64,000 nt of DNA from Patagioenas fasciata (taxonomy: Eukaryota > Chordata > Aves > Columbiformes > Columbidae): NCBI RefSeq assembly GCF_037038585.1, contig NC_092520.1, positions 11,291,001-11,355,000 of the forward strand. The letters are read 5' to 3'. Shown here piece after piece: positions 33,798-46,142 of this stretch. The notes under the pieces were generated by a model. The model searched no databases. It saw nothing but the letters and a program-made list of their open reading frames with translations, and was not told the origin of the DNA. A program made the position numbers and the translations under genes. Numbering within the stretch: position 1 is the first letter of the stretch; each line of letters begins with the position of its first letter.

Positions 33798-35098
33798 TAG
33801 CTTTAACTGCAGGCCAGACAGCCCTTGAAAGATGAGAAGTTGAGACATCAACCCCACGTTTGTTTGGTAGGGAGAGAGAAAAACAGATGATAAAGCAACA
33901 AAGCTGAGACCAGAAATGTGAAGTATGCTCAGCATTTTGAACTTCAGGTTGAACCCAAATTCTCAGCAGACACTGCAGCAATTGCTGTATTTAGTTCTGA
34001 ATGCTGCTTTGCTTCTTTCAGTTAGCTAGCCTGGCTTAGCAGTGTGCTTCTCTCACTTCAGTACCAACAGTTAAGCCCTGGAATCTTGGGATAGAGCAAG
34101 CAGAAGAGACTACTTCAGACATTATCTTCTTTGCAGTCCCTTAAAATACCCAAATCCCTGCTATTCTTCTCTGACATCTCCTGTGATTTCCAAGTGAACA
34201 TGCAAACTTTGTGTCCTTTCTTGTAGCCAAGGGAACTTGATGTCTAAGTTATTTGTACCTAACACACTGGATTCTCCCTGGATATTTATAGAACTTAAAG
34301 AGGATCAATTATTTTACACCAGAAACATGTTTCGGACAAGACAATTCCGAGCACCAGTCACATAGCCAATGCCCTACATAAATTTTATTTATGTATTTGT
34401 TTTAAAACAAATACTACAATTGCAGTTCCTTCAGTGAAATGCCTGATTAACAGCTTTTGCAGATTGAGAAGTCTTCACAACAATTAGGACCGGAGTTGTT
34501 AAAAGACCAAAAGAGTTTTCCAGTGTAGCCTCTTCTTTTTAAATAAGGGCAAGCTTGCCCTAATTTAATATTTCAAGTTCCTTGGCATAAATTAAATTGT
34601 CCACCATGTTTACATGATTTTACTAACTGGATATTACTGACAATTGTTTCTAAAGACAGATGTTTATGTTTTTATTTCTGGCCTCCTTCGTCAGTAATGT
34701 CTTTCCTACAGTGCTAGTCCTTCCCTGACTCTTCACCAACACTGCTGTGATCCCTCCCACACATGGAAAAGTGTTTACTAAGGAAGAGTCAGTAGCACAT
34801 TCTCATTTTATAACTTTTCTGCATGTCTTCAGATAAACCAGGGATTGTTTTCAAATGCCTTGAAATAAAAGCTCAAACATCCTCAGCTCTTGTTAACAGC
34901 AAGCTGTAAGTGGTAGGTATTTTTTACAGGGAGGCCAGATGTTTTTTAACACATCTGTGAAGAATCAGTATTTGTCTGTGAATTCTGCATGTACAACAAT
35001 TTATTCCACAAAGCCATCTCAGCTGAATTTCCTAGAAGAGTAGCCTGTAAAACAGATGAACTCATATATCTCCTTAGGTGTGATGTCTTTTTTGGCAG
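33798..35098. other. Unique AT-rich non-coding DNA
   Basis: No gene or repeat recognised. A 79-codon plus-strand frame begins at 34,989, without recognisable features. Confidence 0.45.
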
Positions 35099-35126
35099 GA
35101 GAAGCAGACTCTTCTCTAACAGCAAG
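35099..35126 (+). other. Weak candidate 28-base microexon
   Basis: A 28-base segment lies between 'tcttttttggcag' (acceptor-like, ends 35,098) and GTAAGA (35,127-35,132), with an AG before the donor. No host gene or neighbouring exon is known, and such pairings occur by chance in tens of kilobases. Confidence 0.12.
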
Positions 35127-36201
35127 GTAAGATATTGCTGGAACTCAAATCTGGCTATTTTTCATTCTGATTCTAGTTACAACAGTAAAAGCTTTCACAG
35201 TGTTTTCTTAAGAATAGTGATTAAGTAAAGGGAACTGTATTTTTACTTAGATCAGTCTGTGAAATCTTAAATATGTTTAATTTTTTCATTTGATTTACTG
35301 ATTTTTATTACATATAAACTACAAGAAAAAATGCAGGACATAGGAAAAAAAAACACAAAACATGGGGGCATGTGGCTAATATTTTGTGAGGAAACTATTT
35401 GAATGTTTTCAGTTTAAGGAACTTCAAATGTTAAAAATTTTTCAAGTCGTGGAAAAGTGAAAAACATAAATGAGGGACCATTTACACAGTTTTAGACAGC
35501 AAGAGTCACTCTACAGGCTGTATCACTCCAAATTTAAGGCTGGTATGTCTCTCTGCTTTATGGTTGGAGAAAAAACTGGTTATTAAGCAGTACAGGCAAC
35601 TATGTCTAGAATTAAACTTATTTCACACTTTCTGTCATGACACTGCTTCATTGTCTTTTAACTGTCAAGTTTTAACACTGTAGGCTTAAATCTCTATACT
35701 GAGGTTCTGTCACAGGTTAAATGATTTTGAATTTTTAATCAAAACAATCAAGCTTTATCCAGGTGGAAAGTGTATTTTCCCCATGCTTAAAAGAATAAAA
35801 AATGTAATTGTTCTGTGTCATGTTCACTAAGTTCTAGAACTTTGACTCAATGCATCAAGAACCTGAAATTTTGCAGAGAGGGTAGAACAAAAGTTGCAAT
35901 ACATCTTTTGCTTCTTCTACTTAAAATAAAAAGCAAGAAACAAACAAGCAAACTTCCCAAGAGTTTCTGCCTCTGAAAAATTTCCAAATTAGATGTTGTT
36001 TCAATTTGGCAGACCTATTCTCCACAGACTGTGATTCCCCTGACCATTTTCCCACTGCTCCCAGCTTCTTCCTGCCATTAGATGTTCCACACACTGGACA
36101 TGCCCCTCCTGCAGGAGCTGAGCAAGAGCTTTCCAATAAGTCACTTGTCTCCTCAGCAGCACTCCATTGTAGCATGGTATTTTCTAAGGGAAATTGAGGA
36201 A
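35127..36201. other. Unique AT-rich non-coding DNA
   Basis: No gene recognised. A 107-codon minus-strand frame (36244-35921) starts inside the TA repeat and is probably spurious. Confidence 0.45.
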
Positions 36202-36234
36202 GTATATATACATATATATGCATATATATATATG
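36202..36234. repeat. (TA)n-type palindromic repeat
   Basis: Alternating TA with two interruptions ('catatatatgcatatatatatatg', in parts); self-complementary, so it can extrude as a cruciform. Confidence 0.9.
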
Positions 36235-39200
36235 AAATACACATATTAAAAAAGGTAGGACTGTTAATTCAAACACTTAGGAGGTTGTAAGAATTAGTAC
36301 TACTTTTGCAAGTCTTCCTTCAAGCCCAATGTGTAACTGTAGCATGGTAAGAGGGATTTTCAGTGATGGTTTCCTGGGATATTATTCATCTCACTTCATG
36401 TTAACTGCCTAAAATATAGGTGACAAGTTGAAATATGTTTTAATGGACAGCAAGAGACTGGCACCACCATGGACAACTCATCCTATACTATAACAAATTC
36501 TAAGGTATTTGAGTAAATAGGGAATTTAGACACTTCTGAAGAGTATTGAGCCTACCTAAGTTAGGGATCCTTCTCTTGTGCTGTAAACATAGGAAACAGT
36601 GGGAATCTACTCACACCCTAAGAAGTCCTTTTCCGTAATAGCCAGATGGTTAGAAAAGAAACAAGAGATCCTGTAGTTTCAGCTCAATTCATTCAGACAG
36701 GACTGAACTCATGTTGCTCAATAGATCACAGTGTCTTGTAATGCTAAAGAGATACCCCAGATTACAGTGTTCCTATTCATCCTTTAGAATTTAGCCTACC
36801 TGCATGACCCCAGTGAACTCTGAAAAACAACAAGCAAGAGGACTTTTGGAAGCTTGACCTTTCTGTCCAGGGCAAACACTTTTGCATTAGTGGGCAGCTG
36901 AACTTTGAAAATTCAGTATAAGTAGAGAGAATCTTTAGAAATATAGTTGCTTACAGGATTAACTAAAGTGAGGTATATTGCTTTTTGAGACCTTAGGTCA
37001 GTTCAGGGCCTAACCCTATTCATGGGGAGGATTTGGGCATACTGTAAACTACCTCCAGTCATTATTAGCTGTGCATACTGACTTCATAGGTACTTCGGGG
37101 AATTTGATCTTTTTCTACCTCTCTGTTCTTAACCTCTTGTTCCTGCATTTCTCATAGAAATAGAATATGATAATTGGAAATGCTTTCTGAAAGATTTTTT
37201 AGAATTTGATTGCAACCCCTTCCTACTGTTGAAGGAGCAATGCCTCAAGCTTTGCTGGCATATGCAGGAAGTGTTAATCCAGATGCGACTGTTTGTGTAC
37301 CACATTAGAAATTCATTCCAAAGCTCTATTATCAAACACCTGCAAACTTCAGTGAATATGATTTCTGAATGTGATCTATTTTGAAACCTTGATCCTAGCA
37401 TGCAGCAGTGAAATCGCTAGTGAAGGAGTGCAGACTCTGGAGAGTCTGAGATATCTGTACCAGCCAGCTAGTGGAGGATGGAAAATAAAGTGTATTAAGC
37501 CTGAACTTGACAAGAGACTCTGCTATTTTTCTAATAACTTCTGAATGTCCCAAATTCCTTTTCTGGAATCTGTGTCTCATGGTGCTCTTTACAGCTACAC
37601 TAAGAACTTTTTTCTCTGGGATAAATAAAATTGAGCAGACAAAAGGACATTTTCAAAGGCTGTTTTTTGTGTGTACAGGGTGAAGGAGAAAGATCAGGTC
37701 AAATCTTTGCTGCAACTAAGAATTTCAAGTTGATAATATACCATTCTCACTACTACCCTCTTTATTTCTCACAATAAGTTGTAGAAAGACTGTTTTGTGC
37801 CTTCTCCCTCTGTTGCACAAAAGAAAACATATGTTCATCTGTTTAAATATATGGATTTCACAAGTTATAGATATGCTTTTCTGACAGATTTGAAAGGAGA
37901 GTTCCCATTTCTCTACATTTTACTTGCCTCTTCTTCCTTTTTGCTCTGAAGAAAAAATAAAATAAAGCTTTTATTTGAGAAAGAGAATTTTTAAAATGTG
38001 TCTGTTACTGCATAAACAAATCCCAATGTATGTAACCATTCCATGGAAACTAAACAAAGTAATCTACTTCATCACCGTGTTGAGTACAAATAAACCCACG
38101 TTTTAGCAGTGTTGCCTGTCTTTCACACAAACATTCTTCGTAGTGGAATAAGGTAGTGTCTGAGCCAATATCCATATTAATAAACTAAGTAGAAACTGTG
38201 CATAAACTCAAGCCTTTGCACACCATTAGCCATAGATAATCCAGGTTCAAAGAAAAATTATTAGCACAGTCCATGGCACAGTTCTGGTCAGGATCAATTC
38301 AGCACTTTCCCAAATAACGACCTAACTCTTACCTTCCTATCAGCCAGTCTAGCAGTACAACAGATAGAATATATACTTAAAATTTCAGCAAGCTTTTCTT
38401 TCTAATGAGCCTGGCAATTAGGAGGTAGCACAGAAATCCGTTTTAGTCCCAAGAGTACCACATCTTCAGTGGATGTCAAAAAAGCTATTGGAAAAATGCT
38501 GTGAAAAGTGCCTAATTACTCAGCAAAAGGGGTGAAAATGTCATTTACTACAAGACGAACTGGACAATAAGCCAACGTCTTGCCCTGGGACTCCCTGTGG
38601 CTTTGGGAATTTATACCCTATACTCTGGCAGTAATTTCATTCCATCAGCAAACCTTCCTGCATGAATCCACTGTGGTCAGAGTGCATCCTCCAGAGCATT
38701 TGGGATCCTGTGTACCTGAGCCCAGTCGTGGGCAGGCACTCTGGTAGGACACTGGAGCAGGCAGACCTGTCCTTTGGAGGGCTGCAGCCACCTTTGTGGC
38801 CAGAAGCCAGGGCTTGCAGGGTTTGGATGTAGGCTGGAAACTGCTTTTTCCAGTGTGGCAGGGTCTTTCGGCCAGGTTTTTCTCTGCAGTGAAGAACTAC
38901 CAGGCTTAAATATTTCAATTTGTCATTTTGAAGTAACAGCATGCACCTCACTGCTATGGGCCTTAATTTACCTGGAACTTTGATTGCTTTGAGAGGAAAA
39001 TTAAACAAAGGAAAATTGTATTCCAAGCATATGAAACACTGAGGGGCTAATGTACTAACAGGGAGCTTTAGTTCTCTATAGATTTGGCAAAGTGACATAA
39101 AGAGCTGAGGCTGAAAAGGAGCTGAGAAATACTCTTAAAGGGAAATGCTTTTCACAGACCCCTGTCTCTCTTGGCAGAAAAACAGTATGTTCTAATTACT

Positions 39201-41050
39201 GAAAGTATGTAAGAACAGTCACACTTTAATGCGTAGGACTGAAAGAGGCTAAAGAAACTCCAGTGGAAAGTGAGTTGGGTTTCTCCCAGGCGCTGCAGAG
39301 CACAAGCGTTCCATTTTGTTTCCAGATTTAATTCATGACATTGCTTTTGGTTTTCATTCTGAATCTGTGAAAAACCCAATCTCTGCTCAGCTCTGACAAT
39401 CAAAAATACCCCCACAGCAAACACTCCAGGAAAATGTATTCATCTCTCTGATGGATGTATTCATCTGGTTTTCATGCATCTTGATGCATTTTTCTCCATT
39501 CCATTTTTCCTGTCTGGTTGGTCGGGGTAGGGAGGGGGGAGTTATGGTTTGGTTTGGTTTTTTCTCCCTCAAACTATCCTTAGAATTTCCATCATAGAAA
39601 TCATATAAGGTTTTAATGATGCCTGACGAGGTGCTGAGAATTGCCACAGGGCACAAGAGAAGGGGCAATGTCCTCTCAGAGTGAACATGGTGGTTAAAGT
39701 ACCTCAGCAGTACCTCAGCTTTTTTGGAACTGGTTGGGGCTTTTTAAAGTCTTCCACCTGTTAAATGCTTTTTATTGACATGAAAATAACTACCTCTAAC
39801 AAATAAGCGCATACAAATGTAAAGGAAGGTAAATACTGAGGTTACATACATTCACCACACTTAGCTATTTTATTCACGTACCAGTCGGCAGACTTTTCAC
39901 TTGAACTCCCCATTGGAAAGGTGACATTGAAAATCGCTGAATGAACTTGGAATTTTTCCTGTGCAGCCCAATTATAGAACACCTGTGCTAAATCAAACTG
40001 TGCTGATTCACTGCGATCATTCATAAAGCTCAAGAGCCCTCAAAATGTCTCTTTCCTCATCTGTAGTGAGGTGGTAATGGTGGGCAAGTGGCTTCAGCAT
40101 GAAACATGAAAGACTGCTCGTTCAGATCCTCCTAAAAGGGCTTTTATTTTATTTAATTTTCATGGCAGCATTTGCCAAGAACACCTGGCTACTCCACTTG
40201 TCTTTCATATATAATTTATTTTTGCATCAATTTTTAACACCCTTGAAAGGGGACAAGAGCTGCTATTGGCATAACTATACATCATGGTTCCAAGTCAGTC
40301 TGAATGTCAATGGTCCTCCCACACCAGAACAAATTCATCTTTTTCCCAGTGTTGTTTCCTAGAGAAACTTCCTCTGGATTTGCACTTATACTACGGAGTT
40401 CTGAATCACCCTGTACAAGGGCTAATGTCCTATTTCAGCCAGCAGATCTGTAAAGGCCTGTTTGCAGACTGAGAATGTGAACTCTGTTTGGAGGAGCACT
40501 TATGCTTCACTACACACCTGTACATCATCCATTCTAGAACAAAGAGACTTTCATACACATCATGATGGAAAGAACATGGCCTCACTCTTCCATCTGTATA
40601 GTTGTGTTTCTCAACCTTTCTTTCCCCTACTTTGTGAAACCCTCAGAATTTTCCAATATAACAAATTTGTGCTGTCTACTAGTACTTTCTTTAGCTATTT
40701 TTTCCACAGCTCCCTTGCAATTAGTTGATACCTTCTGCAAATCAGAAATTAAAACCCATAATTTAATTGTATTCCATGTTATTTTTTTCTTCACTCCAGA
40801 AGGAATCTCAAGTTTTCTGTAGTGAATATTCCCCATAAAAAGAGGATTCGTCTTTGGGTTGTGCCATGCTCTGTGCTGTTCATAGCCATTTGTAGAGATT
40901 AAAAAGTAAAATAGGATGTTGAGAGAATCTCATTGTTTACTGTATGTTACTTGATAGAGTAAGGTTATATCTGCAGCAACAGATATTGCCACTATAGGAA
41001 GAAAATTCTGTATCACAAGTCAAGTAATACAGAAGAGATATTACAGTATT
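36235..41050. other. Unique DNA without recognisable genes
   Basis: No gene recognised. A 153-codon minus-strand frame (39098-38637) is the longest; it has scattered Cys and Pro but no signal peptide, repeat or domain I know. Another cluster of short hydrophobic plus-strand frames at 40,099-40,822 reflects T-rich composition. No interspersed repeat was recognised. Confidence 0.45.
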
Positions 41051-41089
41051 ACAGTATAAGTATGTTAAGTAGTACAGAATAAGTATGTT
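41051..41089 (+). repeat. Imperfect direct repeat, 16 bases, 23-base period
   Basis: 'acagtataagtatgtt' (41,051-41,066) recurs as 'acagaataagtatgtt' (41,074-41,089), one mismatch. Confidence 0.8.
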
Positions 41090-41942
41090 CATGTCACCCA
41101 TAACACCCGGCCCTTTCAATTGGCTGTCTACATCATGGTACTGAATTTGATTTAAGTCCAATGTTCTTCCTGGTCCCTGGAAATCTTGGTCCCTCTGAAA
41201 TTTATGTCAAAATTCCTGATAAATTATATAGTACAGTGTCAGCCATCCCACTTCTTTAAAGGAATTACTTTTTTCTGCTCTACTTGTATTGTTATACTAC
41301 ATTCATCACTGCGGAATCTCAAATCCCTGACCTGAGTATGGAGAAATTAATTCTGAAGCTGTTTTCAGAGCAATGAACTGAAAACAAAAGGCCCAAGAGT
41401 TTTTTTGGAGGCAGACAGCAGAAAAAATAATTTTTGTCTTGTGCCCTCAGGAAAACAAGAATTCAAAATTCCATGGCATGCTTTGGAAAGTCTATATTTA
41501 TGGTAAAGTATGTAGCCATCAACAATTCAGTGATAATAACCCAAATTAGTAACTGGTGATCAGACTACCACAAATAGAAAGTGACAGAAAGAAAATCCAG
41601 CTTTTCCACAGGTAAACATGGAAAATTTGTGGGATGAATAACTATGCGGAGATATCTCTCCTTTCAGTACAGCAAGAAGCAATACAGGCCACTTAGACCT
41701 GTCACCTATATTGCAGAAAGCTGAAGTGAGACGAACATGATTTGGAGAGATAGTCCCAAAGGTTCCAAACAAAGCATTCTTGGTCAGCGTGTAAAGGGAC
41801 AGCCACTGTAGATCACAGGAGCTGCAGCAAACAGAATTAGTATTAAAAACCTCTTCATGAATCATCACTGAAAGAGCCTACTAAGTTATTACATGCTAGA
41901 TACTCTGTTTAAAATGAGCCATAGAACATAGCCAATGACCAA
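41090..41942. other. Unique AT-rich non-coding DNA
   Basis: No gene recognised. A 102-codon minus-strand frame (41868-41560) has no recognisable features. Confidence 0.4.
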
Positions 41943-42002
41943 GGTTATGGTTGGACTCGATGATCCTGAGGGTCTCTTCCAATGGAAATGATTCTATGAT
42001 CT
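41943..42002 (+). mobile_element. CR1 LINE 3'-end fragment
   Basis: A minimal CR1 3' tail: 'atggttggactcgatgatcc', 'tgagggtctcttccaa' and 'gattctatgat'. All coding sequence is gone. Confidence 0.85.
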
Positions 42003-43252
42003 TTTAGGTACAATAAAACCCCTGTGTCCTCTTCAAAAGAGGAATAGTGAAGCTGGCCCCAGTGGCTTATTTTTCTTGCAACTGAATAATTGTACACTAC
42101 ATGTTACCATTTCCTGCACTGGAGAAGACACTACTTGTGTAACATGGCTGTGCTTTTGTTACAGCCTGCGACACTGCAGGTTTAGGCTTCGTCATCACAT
42201 GTGTCATGCAGTTAAATCTGTGACCCAAAAGAAGACAAAAAACTATAAGCACAACAAAAGGTGTTTCTTTTTGATATTGTGCTAGAGGAAGCAGTATAGA
42301 GTGGTCTCCTTGGGAAACTATCTCCCAGATCCACTAGTCTCTGGGGTCTATATCACTGAAGTCTTGACTAACCACATTTGCGAGATCTTTATTTCCATCC
42401 CAGCTCCTCCAGAAGCAGAGATGCTGTTGGATACGTTCCCAGCACAGGCTCCCATGACATCTGCATCAATTAGTAGTGTTTTCACAAGTATTAAGCCCAG
42501 CATGAACTTTGAAATATTTTAAATTTGTTGTGCCTCTAGGGAAACTAAAGAGCAACCTTCTCCAACACAATGTCTGTTCATCTCCTCCGTTGAAGTCCTA
42601 TTGCCTCTTGTCTGTCTCGGACAGGAAGATAAATATCTAGGAAGAGAGAGTAAGATCATGAAGACTGACAAGGAAAGCTTTGTACTTGCATTTATCTTTT
42701 CACCCTCCTCAAGTTGTTTAACAGTGAGGAGTGGATTTTGCAAGGTTTGTTCCAGGATCTGTGGCTGAAAAGAACTCTCCCAGAACTGTCACTCAGTCCT
42801 TAATGCCTGCAGTTCCCCCTTGTCTGAAATTGTATTAAATTAATATAAGCTTTAGCCATTTCCAAAATGTGTTCATCCAATATTTAAGCTTTCAAAGTGA
42901 TTATAAGGTTGGACAGGGGTTTTCTTTGGTTTCTGTCCCTAGAAATCTGAAAAACTGTTGTACAATTTGAGAAAGAAAATCAGCTGTTCTGATGTATAAA
43001 CCCCAGGCACATGTCTGTCTTTGAATAATATATCAAGGATCTCAGAATAAAATCTCTTAATAATTTAACAATCAACCCAGAATCTTTCATTGTGATTGCC
43101 AAAAAGAAATAAGAGCAAGATGGATGATCAGATATACCTTTGCACCCACTGATGTTAAAGCTACCTAAATGAATGTAAACCACAGCCAGTGAGATTTCTA
43201 TCTCAGCTCTGAATTGGTGGCAGTGTAACACAGCGGCATCTGGTTATCAGGA
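42003..43252. other. Unique DNA without recognisable genes
   Basis: No gene or repeat recognised. Open frames are at most 83 codons. Confidence 0.4.
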
Positions 43253-43361
43253 GAAAACAAACAAACAAATAAAAAACTAAACAAAATAAAAACAACAAAA
43301 CAAGATAAAACAAAAACAACAAACCAACCAAACAAACAAAAACAAACAAACAAACAAAAAT
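43253..43361 (+). repeat. (AAAC)n / A-rich simple repeat
   Basis: About 110 bases built almost only of A and C in AAAC, AAAAC and AACC units, with rare T and G. The longest simple repeat in the window. Confidence 0.95.
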
Positions 43362-43955
43362 ATTAGTGACAAAATCACTGACCTGGGAATTCGGGCTGTA
43401 TTTCTTGTCTTATCACTGGATTATTGTCCAACCTTCACCAATTCCTGTTCTCCTTTTTTTCCCTTATACAATTTCTCTGGTTAGGTGGCAGAACAGAACT
43501 GAAGAGAAAACTTCCATTCCTATGGGCAAAGACTGGTCCCTCAACTGATGCTACTTATGTCTAATTTAAAACGAACATGCAGTCCTGGAGAAAGGGACCA
43601 GACAGTTGCATTGATTGGTGGAGCACAGGATCCTTCTTCAGCTCCATCTCCTGCTCTGGGCTCATGTGTTTCACCTTGCTGCCTACATGGTCGTTCAGCT
43701 TCGACAGAGGAGTGAAGAAAAAAGATTATCTCCTAATTCACCCCCCTACCAGATCCAGTTCATGCACAGTTACCTCACTGCAAGGTTATTACATGGCTGT
43801 GTGTAGCAGCAATCTACCAGCCACTCAGCTGTGCAGAAGACGGAACCTCGGCTACCTATTATGAAATAAATGACTTAGGCTCCTATACTAAGGACCAGTT
43901 TCAGGCTCTGCCACTACATTATACATAGTATCACATAAAAAAAAATGTTTTAATT
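43362..43955. other. Unique DNA
   Basis: A 95-codon plus-strand frame (43577-43864) is Cys- and Ser-rich but unrecognised. No repeat family seen. Confidence 0.4.
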
Positions 43956-43971
43956 AAAAAAAAAAAAAAAA
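43956..43971 (+). repeat. Poly-A run
   Basis: 16 A residues, preceded by a 9-A run at 43,937. Confidence 0.95.
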
Positions 43972-45959
43972 GACCTGGCTTAGAAAACAAATTTCATGCA
44001 CTTTCTTTTGGGTATTTCCTATTGAAATATAGAGTTAAATTATCCAGTATGCTGGTTTTGGTGTTCCCTTTCCACTGTCATTCATCACCATAAGTCTTTT
44101 GAAGGGACGGGCAGTAAGCATCAGGTGTACGACACAATCCCACTGGCAGTTGTATCAGCACCATTAAGATAGCAGTGAACTGGATTATGACTAAAGTGCA
44201 AGCAGACAGAGAGAAATACCTGTGACAGCTTCACTGTCAGAGCAAACAAATCTTATGATTGTACTTTAAGTCGTACAAGTAACTGGGATCACAGCTTCTG
44301 GAAACATCAGCACCGAGAAGCCAGATAAGGCAAGGCAATCAGATGACCCACATTCCTTCATAAAAAGGAAGAATTTATTTCCATAAAAAAGTTCATTGTC
44401 CTGCTGTATGCAAATCACAGACCGTTGCCAAACATATTTTTTATTTATTATATATTCCTATTTATTTATATTCTTATCTGTCTGAACTTTGCTTTTAAAC
44501 TCAAGACCTCATTCAATCCTGAAGTGAAACATTTTATCTCAAATTCAAACTTCTTTTGGAATGAAAGTGGAAGTCTGAAGCAGAACACTTCATCTTGAAT
44601 CAAAGTGATTTAGCATTCCCTGAACGGTTTTTGCTGTTTTTCACATCTGAAGCTGCTAAAACTGAGACAACTGAGAAAAATATTTTAGTGTTGATAAAGC
44701 TTCATTTTTTTTTCCCTGAAAAATGGATTCAATTAATAGATACTGGCTAGTTTTATTTGGATTGTACACAGCTATCAAGGTCTGTTCACAGATACTTGAG
44801 AAAAATTGATTTCCATAGCTCAGCTGTATATCTGGAATTTGTGGCTAATGTGGGCACAGCAAAAAATTACTTAAAAATTTCCCCTCAACAGGCACAGAAG
44901 CCCTTCTGCATCTGCAGATATTGCTAGCTTCTGGTAGGATGTATAATAGCAATTGAATCGTTTCCAAATGAAACTTTCTTTGTTTAGGGGCCACTCTATC
45001 TTGTCAGGTTGACAGGATCTCAGTTTATGCTTCAAGAACAGGGTTAAAGAGGCAACTACTCCTTAAAACCACCCTGTTCCAGCACACAGATCAGTGAATG
45101 TTTGGGTCCCAGTGCTGTCCCCTACTATTATGTAGTTGGCTCCATGCCAGCTCAGCAAGGCCTGACTGGAGCACTGCAAGGTCTTGCAATAAAACAGAAA
45201 ACAACAAATAATTTACTGGTGTGAGTGACCCCAAAAGGTGCAAACAGTTACAGCAGTCTTTCTGACAGTAGTCAGTAACTTCGTCTCTTTTTCCCATATC
45301 ACACAGCATTGTGTCTGCTTGTTTGTAATACTCTGGTTGCTTATTTTCCTGTATTTATCAAAATCAGTGGTTGCAGGTAGGTTTTGGAAAAGAAATAACT
45401 GAACAGTTGGTGAAATCAAGGCTGAAACACCAAAGTCTCTCAAACAATGGCTCCGTTGTAACAAATTTTACGGTGCTGGATCTGTTAAGAGATATCCCCT
45501 TCATTCGTATGTGAATAAATCTATCCAGAAATGACACGAAAAGAGCAAATAATGGTTGATGGAGAGCAAATGCATTAGACAAACTCTCCCATAACTACAC
45601 ATATTAGTACCTTTGTGGACCAGAGGGATTAATCCACAGATAGTAAATCGTCTGACATGTGCAAGTTGACAAGGATTTTCAACCTTCAATTATTGTACTA
45701 AATAGTTTTAAATTTAATGCAAGATTTCTGCCATGAACTTTGCTTTATATTGTTATTGCTAGAGGAATACTGTCAGTTTTAGAGCTAAAATATTTCTGAG
45801 ACTGAAAAGTGCCATTTAAAGCTGCTGGTTGAAAGAGAAAAGATAAAAGTAGAATCTGAGATTACTTTACTTGTTCAGGTGAAGTCACAAATCGGCCCCA
45901 GAAGCAGATACTCTGGAATAAAATTGACCAACAGAAAATGTTGCTGAGCCGCTCTTCGA
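43972..45959. other. Unique AT-rich non-coding DNA
   Basis: No gene or repeat family recognised. Open frames are at most about 83 codons with no recognisable features. Confidence 0.45.
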
Positions 45960-46142
45960 TCATAATTTCACTGCAGTCAGTACTGTAAACACCAAGCACA
46001 CAGATGGCAAAGCATCAGTGTCAGCTGCGAATGCTGCCTGTGAGCTATTGGAAACGTTCATTTTCTCATTCCTCCTTCCACCCTGGTGTAACTCCGCTGC
46101 TGCAAAGCTGACACAGGCCCACAGGAGGGGAAACAAATTCAC
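45960..46142 (-). CDS. Speculative 60-codon ORF shaped like a mini GPI-anchored glycopeptide
   Basis: The peptide begins MNLFPLLWACVSFAAA, which looks like a secretion signal with a likely cleavage after the Ala run. Then comes a polar middle with two N-glycosylation sequons in NVSNSS, followed by a short C-terminal hydrophobic segment (LPSVCLVFTVLTAVKL). This layout, signal then short glycosylated middle then hydrophobic tail, recalls CD52- and CD24-like peptides. I do not recognise it as either one. A frame of this length is expected by chance many times in 64 kb, and there is no promoter, conservation or splice evidence. It lies in a mildly GC-richer patch (46,000-46,380). Confidence 0.1.
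   Translation of the reverse strand: MNLFPLLWACVSFAAAELHQGGRRNEKMNVSNSSQAAFAADTDALPSVCLVFTVLTAVKL

Noticed and set aside
37129..37580. Two minus-strand frames that both begin with similar RFQ-R--HSE words
   Set aside because: The DNA similarity is limited to a few short words; chance is the simpler explanation.
38637..39098. 153-codon minus-strand frame
   Set aside because: No domain, signal or recognisable similarity; its length is within reach of chance for a moderately GC-rich spot. Kept only as part of the block description.
40099..40822. Chain of short hydrophobic plus-strand frames, one with a signal-like start
   Set aside because: Hydrophobicity follows from T-rich codons; frames overlap in different phases and none has a recognisable fold.
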